A stretch of 64,000 bases of DNA from JAUIEH01 sp964483375 (GCA_964483375.1 CAZABJ010000005.1:1-64000), one strand, 5' to 3'; numbered from the stretch's first letter, positions 48,827-58,757 are shown. The notes: generated by a model not told the origin, from the sequence alone. Translations and numbers: made by a program.

Positions 48827-49384
48827 CTAACCAACCACCGCCACGCCGAAAAGGACGGGGTGTAGCCAATAAGCGACGGCGAGATAGGCGACCGCGCCGA
48901 CACCGACCGCAGCGACGTCGCCCAAAAGCCCCGGCGTCGCGCCCGAAGCGCCTTGATCGCCTCTGCGCTTTGCGGCGATGCGCGCCAAGACGGCATAAGC
49001 CAAGAACCCGGCGAACACCGTGATCGAACGCCACTCCCCATTGGAAACCAGATGGGCGAACGCCCAAACCTTCACCCCGGCGAGCATGGGATGCTTGGCG
49101 TACTTTTTAATCCGACCGGCCGGCAGATAAGCCGCCGCCAAGAGAATGAAGCTCGGCAGCATAAGCGCGAGGGTCACATGCCGCGCCCAGACGGGCGGGG
49201 TCCACGCCACGCCGAGGGCCGACGCCTGCCCCCAACCCAAAACGATTAAGACGACGCCCGCCAGCGACAACGCGGTCACGGACAGTTTCCGCACCGGGCC
49301 CGCCGCCATCTGAGACGCGGCGGGCGTAAGCAAAAATCCATGGGCGCCGAAAAAGAGCCCCAAACCAAGCCCGAACAAAATCAT
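48827..49384 (-). CDS. NnrU family membrane protein
   Basis: 185 residues with six or so helices: start ILFGLGLGLFFGAHGFLL, then AARHVTLALMLPSFILLAAAYLPAGRIKKYAKHPMLAGVKVWAFAHLVSNGEWRSITVF, the NnrU signature (KHPML...K.WA.AHL..NG). NnrU is linked to nitric oxide reductase function in some denitrifiers but is widespread in Alphaproteobacteria without it; no nor or nir genes are present here. Confidence 0.88.
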   Translation of the reverse strand: MILFGLGLGLFFGAHGFLLTPAASQMAAGPVRKLSVTALSLAGVVLIVLGWGQASALGVAWTPPVWARHVTLALMLPSFILLAAAYLPAGRIKKYAKHPMLAGVKVWAFAHLVSNGEWRSITVFAGFLAYAVLARIAAKRRGDQGASGATPGLLGDVAAVGVGAVAYLAVAYWLHPVLFGVAVVG

Positions 49385-49478
49385 CCGCCGATTTCCCTCA
49401 CCTTACGATCCGCGCCCCTCGCCAAGTTCCCGCCGGCGAAGCTTAGACCCGCCAATCCGCGGGCGTGTCCTGACGCGC

Positions 49479-51041
49479 TTATTCCCACTCTATCGTGCCT
49501 GGCGGTTTGGAGGTGACGTCGTAGACCACGCGGTTCACGCCGGCGACTTCGTTGATGATGCGCGTGGCCACGCGGCCCAGGAAGTCGTGGTCGAACGGAA
49601 AATAGTCCGCGGTCATGCCGTCTGAGGACGTCACCGCGCGCAGGGCGAGCACATTGTCGTAGGTCCGCGCGTCGCCCATCACCCCGACGGTCTTAACCGG
49701 CAGAAGCACCGCGAAGGCCTGCCAAATGTCGTCATAAAGCCCGGCGGCGCGAATTTCTTCGAGATAGATGGCGTCGGCCTTTTGCAATAACGCCACCCGT
49801 TCGGCGTCGACGGCGCCGGGGATCCGGATGCCGAGCCCAGGCCCTGGAAAGGGATGACGCGCCACAAACGCCTCGGGCAGCCCCAACTCACGGCCAAGCG
49901 CGCGCACTTCATCCTTGAAGAGTTCTCTCAGCGGTTCGACGAGTTTGAGGTTCATCCGCTCGGGCAGCCCGCCCACATTATGGTGAGACTTGATCGTGAC
50001 CGACGGTCCGCCGTCAAAGGAGACGCTTTCGATCACGTCGGGATAGAGCGTTCCCTGCGCGAGAAAGTCCGCCCCGCCGGTTTTCTCCGCCTCGGCCTCA
50101 AAAATGTCGATGAACGCCCCGCCGATGATTTTGCGCTTGGCTTCGGGGTCCCCAACGCCAGCAAGCTTGCTCAGAAAGGTCTCGCCTGCGTCGACATGGA
50201 TGAGCGGTATGTTGTAGTGCCCACGAAAGAGGGTCACGACCTCTTCCGCCTCGCCCAAGCGCATTAGCCCCGTGTCGACGAACACGCAGGTGAGCTGGTC
50301 CCCGATCGCCTCGTGGATCAACACCGCGGCGACGGCGGAATCGACCCCGCCCGACAGCCCGCAAATCACGCGTCCCTGCCCGACTTGCCGCCGAATGCGG
50401 TCGACCGCTTCGGCCCGGAACGCCGCCATCGTCCAATCGCCCGACAACCCCGCCACGCCATGAGTGAAGTTTCGCAGCATCGCCGCGCCGCGCGGCGTGT
50501 GGACCACCTCGGGGTGGAACTGGACGCCGTAAAAGCGGCGCGCGGGATCTTCGATGGCGGCGAAGGGGGCGCCGGAGGATGTTGCGATCGCCCGAAACCC
50601 CTCGGGCAAGGCATGCACACGATCGCCATGCGACATCCAAACCCGTTCATGGGTTCCGACCGGACCGAACCCCTCGAACAAGGCGCTTTCCTCGACGATT
50701 TCGATATCGGCGCGGCCGAATTCGCGGTCTTTCGCTGCTTCAACCGCCCCGCCGAGCTGCGCGCACATCAGCTGTTCGCCATAGCAAATGCCTAAGACGG
50801 GCACGCCCAGCCGAAACACATCCGCATCAGCCTGCGGGCTTTCCGCGCCGGTCACGCTCGCCGGGCCGCCCGAAAGAATCACGGCCTTGGGCGAAAAGGC
50901 CGCCAAAAACGCGCCGTCAACGCGATTAAAGGGATGGATTTCGCAGTAAATGCCGCTCTCGCGCACGCGTCGCGCGATGAGCTGCGTCACTTGAGAACCA
51001 AAGTCGATGATAAGGACGCGGTCGTGGTGCGGTTCGGTCAT
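49479..51041 (-). CDS. guaA: GMP synthase (glutamine-hydrolysing)
   Basis: 520 residues. Converts XMP to GMP. N-terminal class I amidotransferase: GICYGEQLM (nucleophile Cys) and FHPEVVHTPRG (His, Glu). ATP-pyrophosphatase with PP-loop CGLSGGVDSAV, then KSHHNVGGLPERM and the dimerisation domain ending DVTSKPPGTIEWE, the invariant GuaA terminus. It lies in the guaA-rsmB-guaB set on one strand, a purine-linked cluster; gaps between them (46 bp, then the lipoprotein gene) suggest separate or weakly linked transcripts. Confidence 0.97.
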   Translation of the reverse strand: MTEPHHDRVLIIDFGSQVTQLIARRVRESGIYCEIHPFNRVDGAFLAAFSPKAVILSGGPASVTGAESPQADADVFRLGVPVLGICYGEQLMCAQLGGAVEAAKDREFGRADIEIVEESALFEGFGPVGTHERVWMSHGDRVHALPEGFRAIATSSGAPFAAIEDPARRFYGVQFHPEVVHTPRGAAMLRNFTHGVAGLSGDWTMAAFRAEAVDRIRRQVGQGRVICGLSGGVDSAVAAVLIHEAIGDQLTCVFVDTGLMRLGEAEEVVTLFRGHYNIPLIHVDAGETFLSKLAGVGDPEAKRKIIGGAFIDIFEAEAEKTGGADFLAQGTLYPDVIESVSFDGGPSVTIKSHHNVGGLPERMNLKLVEPLRELFKDEVRALGRELGLPEAFVARHPFPGPGLGIRIPGAVDAERVALLQKADAIYLEEIRAAGLYDDIWQAFAVLLPVKTVGVMGDARTYDNVLALRAVTSSDGMTADYFPFDHDFLGRVATRIINEVAGVNRVVYDVTSKPPGTIEWE

Positions 51042-51086
51042 AGGACCGCTTATCCTCGGCGGGAGGATTCGTCCAGCGCGGGCGCG

Positions 51087-52400
51087 CTACTCGCCTCGCT
51101 TCAACACGCTGATGAAAAACCCGTCAGTTCCCGCTATGCGGGGCGTCAATCTCAACGCGCCGTCACCCGCGCCGCAGGGGCGCAGCGCCTCAAGACCTTC
51201 CGGCCGCAACAACCCGCTCGCCCGCACCGCGCTTAATGCCGAGGCGGGCGCGAAGTCCTTATGGCTCGCGCGAAACGCGGCCAGCCGGTCCTCGTTTTCC
51301 TCCGCGAATACCGAGCATGTGACATAGACGAGCCGTCCCCCAGGGCGCACATAGCCGGCGGCCTCGCGCAAGACGGCGTCCTGCTCCTCTTGCCGGCGCG
51401 CGAATTGCCCCTCGCGCAAGCGCCATTTGGCGTCAGGCTGACGGCGCCAAACCCCTGAGCCCGTGCAGGGCGCGTCCACGAACACGACGTCCAGTTTTTC
51501 CGCAAGGTCGCTCAGCGGGGCTTCCCCGCGCGGTTCTCGCAGCTGCAAATTGCGCAAGCCCGCCCGCTGCGCGCGGTGGACGGTCGCCATCAGCCGCCGC
51601 GCATCAGAATCATAGGCGTAGATTTGGCCGGAATTCGCCATCAGTGCGGCGAGCGCCAACGTCTTGCCGCCGCCGCCAGCGCAAAAATCCAAGACTTGCG
51701 CGCCGTTCAAATCGCCCGCAGCGGCGGCGGCGATTTGCGAGCCTAGGTCCTGGACCTCCACCCACCCCTTGGAAAACGCCGGAATGGTCTGCACCGAGCC
51801 GGGACGGTCCGCGGCATCCGGCGCGGCCACCCGCGCGGCGGTTTCAATCCAAGCCGAGGGCTCCGCGCCGATCGCGGCGATCGCCTTATACCCCCGTTCC
51901 GCCTCCACTTTCAGCGTGTTCACGCGCAAATCGACAGGCGCGCGGACACTCAGCGCCGCGCCTTCTGAAGCGCGGTCCTCCCCAAATACCCGGGCCATCG
52001 CCGGGTCCAGCCAGTCCGGATAGTCCCCGCGAACGGGGTCGGGGGCTTCGCTTAACGGCACAGGCGCGCTGAGACGCTGCTCCTCGCTTGGGGTAAGGGC
52101 GCCGGGACCGTGCGGCCCTTCCGCGGCGGCTTCGCTTATGCGCGCCGGCGCCCAGCCCCACACATGGCCAAGCACCCCAATCGCGAGCCCGCGCGGCGCG
52201 TCATCCTGCATCATCCATCCCACCGATCGGCGACGACGCAGCGCGTCCATCACCAATCCGGAGATCCACGCCCGGTCCTTTGACCCAGCGATACGATTGG
52301 CCTGCCCCCACTCTTTCAGAGCCAATTTGGCGGGTCGCCGGTCGGAGAGAACGGCGCTGAGAACCTCAATAGCGGCGGAGATGCGGCCCGGATCGCGCAT
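51087..52400 (-). CDS. RsmB/NOP2-family 16S rRNA m5C methyltransferase
   Basis: 437 residues from the ATG at 52400, with GGGAG seven bases upstream; the open frame continues 15 bp to a TTG. C-terminal SAM domain: GAQVLDFCAGGGGKTLALAAL (motif I), DAPCTGSGVWRRQPDAKWR (Cys, motif IV), VTCSVFAEENEDRL (Cys, motif VI, catalytic). The two cysteines match the RsmB m5C mechanism. N-terminal RNA-binding helical part (about 1-170) is of RsmB/Fmu type. In Caulobacterales this gene is often between guaA and guaB, as here. Confidence 0.93.
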   Translation of the reverse strand: MRDPGRISAAIEVLSAVLSDRRPAKLALKEWGQANRIAGSKDRAWISGLVMDALRRRRSVGWMMQDDAPRGLAIGVLGHVWGWAPARISEAAAEGPHGPGALTPSEEQRLSAPVPLSEAPDPVRGDYPDWLDPAMARVFGEDRASEGAALSVRAPVDLRVNTLKVEAERGYKAIAAIGAEPSAWIETAARVAAPDAADRPGSVQTIPAFSKGWVEVQDLGSQIAAAAAGDLNGAQVLDFCAGGGGKTLALAALMANSGQIYAYDSDARRLMATVHRAQRAGLRNLQLREPRGEAPLSDLAEKLDVVFVDAPCTGSGVWRRQPDAKWRLREGQFARRQEEQDAVLREAAGYVRPGGRLVYVTCSVFAEENEDRLAAFRASHKDFAPASALSAVRASGLLRPEGLEALRPCGAGDGALRLTPRIAGTDGFFISVLKRGE

Positions 52401-52648
52401 GCGAACGGCTCCCAAAAAGCGGAGCGCGGGGTCTCACACGGGGCGAGGCCGATGGCAAGCCAGCTTTTCCATCCCGGGCTCGGTTCCGCTCGACCCCGAC
52501 GCCCAGCGTCTTGGCGCGGCTGGCGCACGGTTTTGAGGGGGCGCGAAGTGGCCGCGCGCCGGCTCTTTCAGGCCTTTGGGATTGAAACTCGGCCGTGCGG
52601 AATCGCCAGCGTCATCCAATACGCCGAGCCGCGCCAAGAACGACGGGC

Positions 52649-53329
52649 TCAACCGCCGAAGTCGAACGCCAGTTCGCTCACGCCGCCAGGAACGACGGCG
52701 AGATCTCGGCTCTGCACAACGCCTTCGCCCGCAACGACATCCCGACCACGGGCTTCGATTTCAAACCGCCAGGCGCCTTGCGGCAAGAACAGCGTCCGTC
52801 CGGCGCGGTCGTGAGGCGCTTGGAAGCCCGAGCTGCGGCCGCCCCCTTCCAGCTGCATTTGCGCATTGGCGTCGATGGTCCAGCCCTCAGGCGCGTTGAA
52901 GCTTAGAATCACGGCCCCGATGGCGGGCGTAAACCGTCGCTCCAACACCACGCCTTCAGCCACTTCAACCCGTTCATCGACGAAACTCGGCGCGCCGTCT
53001 CGCGTGCGGACCAAAACCTCGCCCGCCTGAACCACGTAACGCCGACCGGAGACATCCGGGGCGTAGGACTCGAATGTCGCAAAAGATGTGTCGCCCTCGG
53101 TCTGTTCGCGCTCAGCGCCGACGCGCCACCGGAAGCAATCGGTGACGTCGATGTCGGTGTCGCCAAGCGTCGCGGCGATTACGAGCAGCCCTTCGCCTTC
53201 GCCGAGCGCGGGCTCCGCGTCCGGCGTCGGCGCGGCGTCGCACCCGAAATCCGCCGCCGTCCATTGCGGTTCGCCCGATTGGCAGGCGGCGAGAAACACG
53301 CCGGATGCCACGAACGCCGTTCGGAACAT
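52649..53329 (-). CDS. Unknown lipoprotein
   Basis: 226 residues. Lipobox FLAAC (Cys16). The mature part begins GEPQWTAADFGCDAAPTPDAEPALGEG with two cysteines. A middle region with many beta-type segments (FATFESYAPDVSGRRYVVQAGEVLVRTRDG) and a C-terminal RTLFLPQGAWRFEIEARGRDVVAG. No family recognised. It lies between rsmB (248 bp upstream region) and guaB; the 248 bp between it and rsmB holds no gene I could support. Confidence 0.65.
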   Translation of the reverse strand: MFRTAFVASGVFLAACQSGEPQWTAADFGCDAAPTPDAEPALGEGEGLLVIAATLGDTDIDVTDCFRWRVGAEREQTEGDTSFATFESYAPDVSGRRYVVQAGEVLVRTRDGAPSFVDERVEVAEGVVLERRFTPAIGAVILSFNAPEGWTIDANAQMQLEGGGRSSGFQAPHDRAGRTLFLPQGAWRFEIEARGRDVVAGEGVVQSRDLAVVPGGVSELAFDFGG

Positions 53330-53364
53330 GGACTGCCTCCCGCCATTGGGGCTGATCTTACGTC

Positions 53365-54870
53365 TTAACCAGGCCTTGAGTAGTTCGGCGCTTCGCGTTG
53401 CATGGCGACGTCATGGACGTGGCTTTCGCGCAGACCTGCGCCAGAAATCCTGATGAAGCGGGCGTTTTGGCGAAAGTCCTTCAACGTGCGCGAACCGGTG
53501 TAGCCCATGGAGGCGCGCAATCCGCCGAGGAGTTGGTGGATGATCGGCCCGACGGGCCCCTTATAGGCGACCCGCCCTTCGACGCCTTCGGGCACCAGCT
53601 TCATGGTGTCCTTGACCTCGCCTTGGAAATACCGGTCCGCCGAACCCCGGCCCATCGCGCCCAGCGAGCCCATGCCGCGATAGGCTTTGTAGGACCGACC
53701 CTGGTAGAGAAACACCTCGCCAGGGGCCTCCTCGGCGCCGGCGAGCAGCGAGCCGACCATGGCGGTCTCCGCGCCTGCTGCGAGCGCTTTGGCGAAGTCC
53801 CCCGAATATTTGATGCCGCCATCGGCGATCACGGGCACGTCGGCCTTGCCCGCCGCACGGACGCAGTCGAGCACGGCGGTGAGTTGCGGCACCCCCACCC
53901 CCGCCACGATGCGGGTGGTGCAAATCGAGCCCGGTCCGATGCCGACCTTGATGGCGTCCGCGCCTGCGTCGATCAACGCGCGCGCGCCGTCATAAGTCGC
54001 CACATTGCCGGCGATCACCTGGGCGGAGTTCGACTGGCGCTTGATGCGCGCGACTTGGTCTAAAACGGCTTGAGAATGCCCATGCGCGGTGTCGACGACG
54101 ACCACATCGGCGCCGGCGTCGATCAGCATCTCAGTTCGGGCGAAACCTGCGTCGCCGACCGTTGTCGCCGCCCCGACGCGCAGGCGTCCTTGTTCGTCTT
54201 TGGCGGCGTTGGGATGGGAGCGCGCCTTCTCCATGTCTTTGACGGTGATGAGGCCGACGCAGCGGAAACTCTCATCCACGACGAGCACGCGTTCGATGCG
54301 ATGCTTGTGCAGCAGCGCGCGCGCTTCGGCGGCGTCTGCGCCCTCGCGCACGGTCACCAACTCCCGCGTCATCAGCGCGCCGACTTTTTGGTCCGGGTCG
54401 TCGGCGAACCGGACGTCGCGATTGGTGATGATGCCGACAAGTTTTCCGCGGGAGCCATTCGCGCCGTTTTCAACGACGGGAATCCCCGAAAAGCCGTGCT
54501 TTTTCGTGAGCGCGCGCAGCTCCGCGAGCGTGGCGTCGGGATCAATGGTGACGGGGTCGACGACGAGGCCGCTCTCGTAGCGCTTCACCTTGCGCACTTC
54601 TTCCGCCTGCAAGGCGTAACCCGCTTCAGGCGGGGCGTCTTTCGCCTCGCCGTTGAAGTTGCGATGGATGACCCCCAGCCCGCCTTCTTGCGCAATCGCG
54701 ATGGCGAGGCGCGCCTCGGTGACGGTGTCCATCGCCGCGGAGATAAGCGGCGCCCGCAGCGTGATCTGCCGGGTCAAACGCGTGCTTACGTCAACCTGGT
54801 TCGGGATGACCTCAGACGCCCCAGGCTCTAAGAGCACGTCGTCGAAGGTGACGCCTTCGCGTATCTCCAT
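53365..54870 (-). CDS. guaB: IMP dehydrogenase
   Basis: 501 residues from the ATG at 54870 with AGGAGA upstream; an open frame 84 bp longer is rejected. IMP to XMP. N-terminal GVTFDDVLLEPGASEV, two CBS domains inserted at about 95-220 (GIITNRDVRFADDPDQKVGALMT and HRIERVLVVDESFRCVGLITVKDMEK), active Cys in GIGPGSICTTRIVAGVGVPQ, and the flap RYFQGEVKDTMKLVPEGVEG. The CBS pair could allow nucleotide control. guaA follows in the same direction beyond rsmB. Confidence 0.97.
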   Translation of the reverse strand: MEIREGVTFDDVLLEPGASEVIPNQVDVSTRLTRQITLRAPLISAAMDTVTEARLAIAIAQEGGLGVIHRNFNGEAKDAPPEAGYALQAEEVRKVKRYESGLVVDPVTIDPDATLAELRALTKKHGFSGIPVVENGANGSRGKLVGIITNRDVRFADDPDQKVGALMTRELVTVREGADAAEARALLHKHRIERVLVVDESFRCVGLITVKDMEKARSHPNAAKDEQGRLRVGAATTVGDAGFARTEMLIDAGADVVVVDTAHGHSQAVLDQVARIKRQSNSAQVIAGNVATYDGARALIDAGADAIKVGIGPGSICTTRIVAGVGVPQLTAVLDCVRAAGKADVPVIADGGIKYSGDFAKALAAGAETAMVGSLLAGAEEAPGEVFLYQGRSYKAYRGMGSLGAMGRGSADRYFQGEVKDTMKLVPEGVEGRVAYKGPVGPIIHQLLGGLRASMGYTGSRTLKDFRQNARFIRISGAGLRESHVHDVAMQREAPNYSRPG

Positions 54871-55002
54871 CCCGAATCTCCTGGCCCGCAGTTCCGGCTC
54901 CTTATCGGGAAATAGGGCCGAGCGAAAGGCGTCGCCAGACAAAGACCTGACCATCGGAGGAAGACCGCGGCGGTTCAGCGGCCGAGCGAGCCGCGTCCCC
55001 GC

Positions 55003-55752
55003 CTAGGAACGACCGCGAAATCCCCGGGCGACGAGATAGGTTTCCGCAGAATCCGCCCGGCTGGCGGGCGGCTTCATATGCCGAACATCGGCGTATTCTC
55101 GTTTCAGCGCGGTGAGAAGGCTCGCCTCTGCGCCCCCTTGCAGAACTTTCGCAACCAGCCCGCCGCCTGGGGCGAGCGTCTCGCGGGCGAACGCCGCGGC
55201 GGCCTCCACCAGCGAGACGATGCGCAAATGGTCCGTCGCCCGGTGTCCGGTGGCGTTCGCGGCCATATCGGAGAGCACCAAATCAAAGGCCCCGCCGCCC
55301 GCGTCCCGGACCGCCTCGACCACCTCAGCGTCGGTGAAATCGCCGACCAGAAGCGTGGCGCCAGGGATCGGCTCCATCTCCAGCAAGTCCACCCCGACCA
55401 CCAGCTTCGCGCCGCGCTGAAGCGCAACCTGGCACCACCCCCCAGGCGCCGCGCCCAAATCCGCCACCCGACGGCCCGGCCCGAGCAAACTGAGCTTGTC
55501 ATCAAGCTCCGTCAGCTTGAAGGCTGCGCGGGAGCGATACCCCGCCGCCTTGGCGCGCTGCACATAGGGGTCGTTCAACTGACGCCGCAGCCAGCGTGTG
55601 GAGGAGAGCTTGCGCCCGCGGGCGGTCTTGACGCGCTTTTGCAGATCCGCCCGCCCCGGCGGCTCAACAGGATCCGCGCTGACGCGCCTGCGACGACGCC
55701 GACCGCCGTCTTCTGCGTCGTCTGAGCCTGACCCCTCGCCGTCCTCGCCCAT
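55003..55752 (-). CDS. rlmE: 23S rRNA 2'-O-methyltransferase RlmE (FtsJ)
   Basis: 249 residues. Methylates U2552 of 23S rRNA. KDKE tetrad visible: K in SRAAFKLTELDDK, D in VLSDMAANATGHRATD, K in GGLVAKVLQGGAE, E in SRADSAETYLVARGFRG. SAM site VADLGAAPGGWCQVAL. An N-terminal acid/basic extension (about 1-50, GEDGEGSGSDDAEDG then RRRRRRVSADPVEPPGR) is longer than in E. coli. The ATG shares one base with the ppx stop (TGATG). Confidence 0.95.
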   Translation of the reverse strand: MGEDGEGSGSDDAEDGGRRRRRRVSADPVEPPGRADLQKRVKTARGRKLSSTRWLRRQLNDPYVQRAKAAGYRSRAAFKLTELDDKLSLLGPGRRVADLGAAPGGWCQVALQRGAKLVVGVDLLEMEPIPGATLLVGDFTDAEVVEAVRDAGGGAFDLVLSDMAANATGHRATDHLRIVSLVEAAAAFARETLAPGGGLVAKVLQGGAEASLLTALKREYADVRHMKPPASRADSAETYLVARGFRGRS

Positions 55753-56903
55753 CAGGTCGCCGTTTTGCTTGGCTGGGCCTGGGGCTGAGCGGGCCCGCGA
55801 CGGCCGCTGCGCCCGCCCCGGCGTCGGCGACGCTTGGGCGCATGCATCAGCGTCATCAACACGCCTTCGCGCAATCCCCGGTCGGCCACGCGCAAGCGAC
55901 CCGACGGCCAGGCGTCGGTGACCGCTTCGAGGATCGCGCAGCCCGCCAACACCAGGTCGGCGCGGTCAGGACCGATACACGGCTCGGCCGCGCGTTGTTG
56001 CGCGCACATGGCCTGCAAGCGGCGAGAGGCGGTCAGGGCTTCATCCAGCGTCACCCATAAACCATCCACCTTGCACCGCTCATAGCGGGGAAGCCGCAAA
56101 TGAACGCCCGCCAGCGAGGTTACGGTGCCAGACGTACCCACCACATGAGCGCGGCCTTGGGCGAAGACGTCGGCCAAGCGCTCCGCCTCGGGCGGACGAA
56201 CCAGCATGCCCGCGGCGTAGTCGAGCATCTCGGCATACCAGGCGCACCGGTCGGTGCGCTCGGGGAAGCGCTCAGCCAAAGTGACGACGCCGATGGGAAT
56301 GGACGCCCAGGCGACGATGGGCGGACGCATGCCGCGTCCCCCCGCCTCGCGCAGCCGCAGCTCGGCCACGTCCACCCAGGACAGTTCGGTGGAGCCGCCG
56401 CCGATATCCACCACCAGCGCCGCGTCCGCCTGCCGATCAATCAGCGACAGACAGCCCATCACGGCCAGGCGGGCTTCTTCTTGGGGCGTGATGACGTCGA
56501 GCTGCAGCCCCGTTTCGTCAGCGACCCGCGACACAAACGCAGAGCCGTTTTTAGCGTAGCGACACGCTTGGGTGGCGACGCAACGCACGGTGGTCACGCG
56601 GCGGCGTGCGACTTTGTCCGCACACACTTGCAGAGCGGCCATCGCCCGCTCCATCGCCAGGGGCGACAAAGCGCCGGATTCGCCCAAGCCCTCGCCGAGA
56701 CGCACGATGCGCGAAAAGGCGTCGACAACGCGGAAACTCTGATTGGTCCGCGTCGCCACCAGGAGGCGGCAATTGTTGGTGCCCAAGTCCAAAGCGGCGA
56801 ACAGCTGACCGCCGTTCGGCGCATGACCCGCTCGGGGCTTGCCCTGCGGCTTTCCAGGCCGCTGCGCAGTCCGACCGAGGGCGCGCCCCGCGTCGTCGCT
56901 CAT
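55752..56903 (-). CDS. Ppx/GppA family phosphatase
   Basis: 383 residues. Actin-like ASKHA fold: GQLFAALDLGTNNCRLLVATR at the start (P-loop 1), then LVVDIGGGSTELSWVDV (P-loop 2), and VVGTSGTVTSLAGVHLRL. Family members hydrolyse polyphosphate or pppGpp; the short form without the C-terminal HD extension is like GppA/Ppx of many Alphaproteobacteria. The C-terminus (RRRRRGGRSGRRGPAQ) is very basic. Coupled to rlmE by a one-base overlap, linking it to ribosome or stringent control, though this is inference. Confidence 0.9.
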   Translation of the reverse strand: MSDDAGRALGRTAQRPGKPQGKPRAGHAPNGGQLFAALDLGTNNCRLLVATRTNQSFRVVDAFSRIVRLGEGLGESGALSPLAMERAMAALQVCADKVARRRVTTVRCVATQACRYAKNGSAFVSRVADETGLQLDVITPQEEARLAVMGCLSLIDRQADAALVVDIGGGSTELSWVDVAELRLREAGGRGMRPPIVAWASIPIGVVTLAERFPERTDRCAWYAEMLDYAAGMLVRPPEAERLADVFAQGRAHVVGTSGTVTSLAGVHLRLPRYERCKVDGLWVTLDEALTASRRLQAMCAQQRAAEPCIGPDRADLVLAGCAILEAVTDAWPSGRLRVADRGLREGVLMTLMHAPKRRRRRGGRSGRRGPAQPQAQPSKTAT

Positions 56904-57038
56904 ACCCGCCTCGCACGCCCGTCTGCAGCCAAACGCGCCTCTCCGCGAGGCGCCCGGCGCAGTGAACAGGCTCGTTGTTCACAATCCCTCCCAAGATAGC
57001 GACGCTCGGGGCGGTTTTAAACTCCTTAGCCGCGCCCC

Positions 57039-57695
57039 CTAGGCGGTCGCGGACGCATCCGCTTGCGCGCCGGGCTCAGCGGCCTGAAACGCGGGTGTCG
57101 CGCGCGCCGCAGCGTCTGCGGCGGCCAAGCGCGGGTAGCGGGTCATGTCCGCGCCGAAGCGATGGGCGTTGTACACCTGCGGGACCAACATGATCTCGGC
57201 GAGGCTGGGCGCATCGCCGAACAGGAACGGGCCTGGCCCGCCCCTGACGTCTGCGTCCTTTTCCAGTGCGGCGAAACCGAGCTCGATCCAATGACGCGCC
57301 CAGGCGGCGACGCCGGCGTCATCTTGGCCGTAAGCGTCGCGCACGCGCTGGAGAACGGAGAGATTGCCCAGCGGTTGCATATCGCACGCGATCGTAAGCG
57401 CGGTGGCGCGGATGCGGGCTTGCGTCAGCGCGTCGCCGGGGAGAAACGGCGGCTCAGGCCATTGAGCGTCAAGATATTCGATAATGGCGAGAGACTGGTT
57501 CAGCGCCGTCCCGTCATCGAGGACGAGCACGGGCACGCGTCCCGCGGGGTTGAGCGCGCGATAGTCGGGCTTGTGCTGTTCCCCGCCGTCCCGGACCAGA
57601 TGCACCGGCGCGTGCTCGACCTCCAGCCCCTTCATCGCAAGCGCGATTCGCACGCGATATGACGCGGTCGAGCGCCAATACCCATAGAGCTTCAT
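57039..57695 (-). CDS. maiA: Maleylacetoacetate isomerase (zeta-class GST)
   Basis: 218 residues. Zeta GST: KLYGYWRSTASYRVRIALAMKGLEVEHAPVHL with the STASYRVR motif (family SSCSWRVR), then NPAGRVPVLVLDDGTALNQSLAIIEYLDAQWP and the C-terminal PSLAEIMLVPQVYNA. Second-last step of tyrosine/homogentisate breakdown, using glutathione. SD CAGGAGAAA before the ATG. Divergent from phhA, so the two probably share control in phenylalanine use. hppD, hmgA and fahA are not in the window. Confidence 0.93.
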   Translation of the reverse strand: MKLYGYWRSTASYRVRIALAMKGLEVEHAPVHLVRDGGEQHKPDYRALNPAGRVPVLVLDDGTALNQSLAIIEYLDAQWPEPPFLPGDALTQARIRATALTIACDMQPLGNLSVLQRVRDAYGQDDAGVAAWARHWIELGFAALEKDADVRGGPGPFLFGDAPSLAEIMLVPQVYNAHRFGADMTRYPRLAAADAAARATPAFQAAEPGAQADASATA

Positions 57696-57818
57696 AGTCG
57701 ATTTCTCCTGATTTCAGCGCCGTCGCGCCCGCACTGGATGGGGTGTGCGGCGAAGCGATGATATACTGCGCTCAGAGCACACAGATCGCCAAAGACGACG
57801 AGGCCTGGGAGGTTGATC

Positions 57819-58757
57819 ATGGACGGCTTTGATACGCTCGACATCGACGTGTCGCGCATTCCCGAGCTGCCGCCGGGGACCTTCACCGCGCCCCTGCGTC
57901 GTCCTGCGGGACTGAGCCAAGATTGGCTGGAGCCTGCGCAGCGGCACTATTCCGATGAAGAGCACCGCATCTGGGACGACTTGTTCGCCCAACAGATGGA
58001 GGTGCTGCCGGGTCGCGCCTGCACGGCGTTCATGGACGGCCTGAAAGTGTTGGAACTCGGCCGCGGCGGCGTGCCGAACTTCGCGTCGATGAACGAAGAG
58101 CTGCGCGCGCGTACGGGCTGGGAAGTGGTCCCTGTTCCCATGCTCATCCCCGACCATGTGTTCTTTTACCATCTCGCGAACAAGCGCTTCCCGGCCGGCA
58201 ACTTCATTCGCACGCGCGAGGATTTCCGGTACATCAAAGAGCCCGATGTCTTTCACGACGTCTTCGGACATGTTCCGCTGCTCGCAAACGCAACCTTCGC
58301 CAACTATATGGAAGCCTATGGCCGGGCGGGCTGGAAAGCGTTGCGATACAATCGCTTAAAGGCGCTGGGCGCCCTTTACTGGTACACGGTTGAGTTCGGC
58401 CTCATCAACGAACCCGACGGCATGCGGGTCTATGGCGCGGGAATTTTATCCTCGCCGATGGAGTCGGTCTTCGCGCTCGAAGCGACGTCGCCGAATCGCA
58501 TCCATCTCAATGTCGACCGGGTGATGCGCACCGACTACCTGATCTCCGATCTGCAACAGAGCTACTTCCTCATCGACTCGTTTGAAGAGCTCTTTCGACT
58601 GACCGAAGAGCGTCCTTTCGACGACATCTACGCGACACTTAATCCCGGTTTTCAGTACGCGCCCGGCGCAGTGCTCGACACTGACCGGGTCTACCACCGC
58701 GGCGTCCAGGCCTATGCGCTCTGCGGCGGACGCGGTTCGAACGCGGAGCCTGTCTGA
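57819..58757 (+). CDS. phhA: Phenylalanine 4-monooxygenase
   Basis: 312 residues from the ATG at 57819 with GGGAGG upstream; an in-frame TTG at 57813 is also possible. Hydroxylates phenylalanine to tyrosine with tetrahydropterin and O2. Iron ligands H146, H151 (VFHDVFGHV) and E192 (YWYTVEFGL). Other family blocks: WEPAQRHYSDEEHRIWDDLFAQQ, PNFASMNEELRARTGWEVVPVP, HLANKRFPAGNFIR. Length and ligands match the bacterial single-domain enzyme. A TATACT at 57762-57767 could be part of its promoter. A cytochrome c gene starts 2 bp after its stop. Confidence 0.96.
   Translation: MDGFDTLDIDVSRIPELPPGTFTAPLRRPAGLSQDWLEPAQRHYSDEEHRIWDDLFAQQMEVLPGRACTAFMDGLKVLELGRGGVPNFASMNEELRARTGWEVVPVPMLIPDHVFFYHLANKRFPAGNFIRTREDFRYIKEPDVFHDVFGHVPLLANATFANYMEAYGRAGWKALRYNRLKALGALYWYTVEFGLINEPDGMRVYGAGILSSPMESVFALEATSPNRIHLNVDRVMRTDYLISDLQQSYFLIDSFEELFRLTEERPFDDIYATLNPGFQYAPGAVLDTDRVYHRGVQAYALCGGRGSNAEPV

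Noticed and set aside
52416..52648. 72-codon minus-strand frame ahead of rsmB (SPSFLARLGVLDD...)
   Set aside because: No ribosome site, no family, Pro/Ser/Arg composition; the segment looks like ordinary intergenic DNA.
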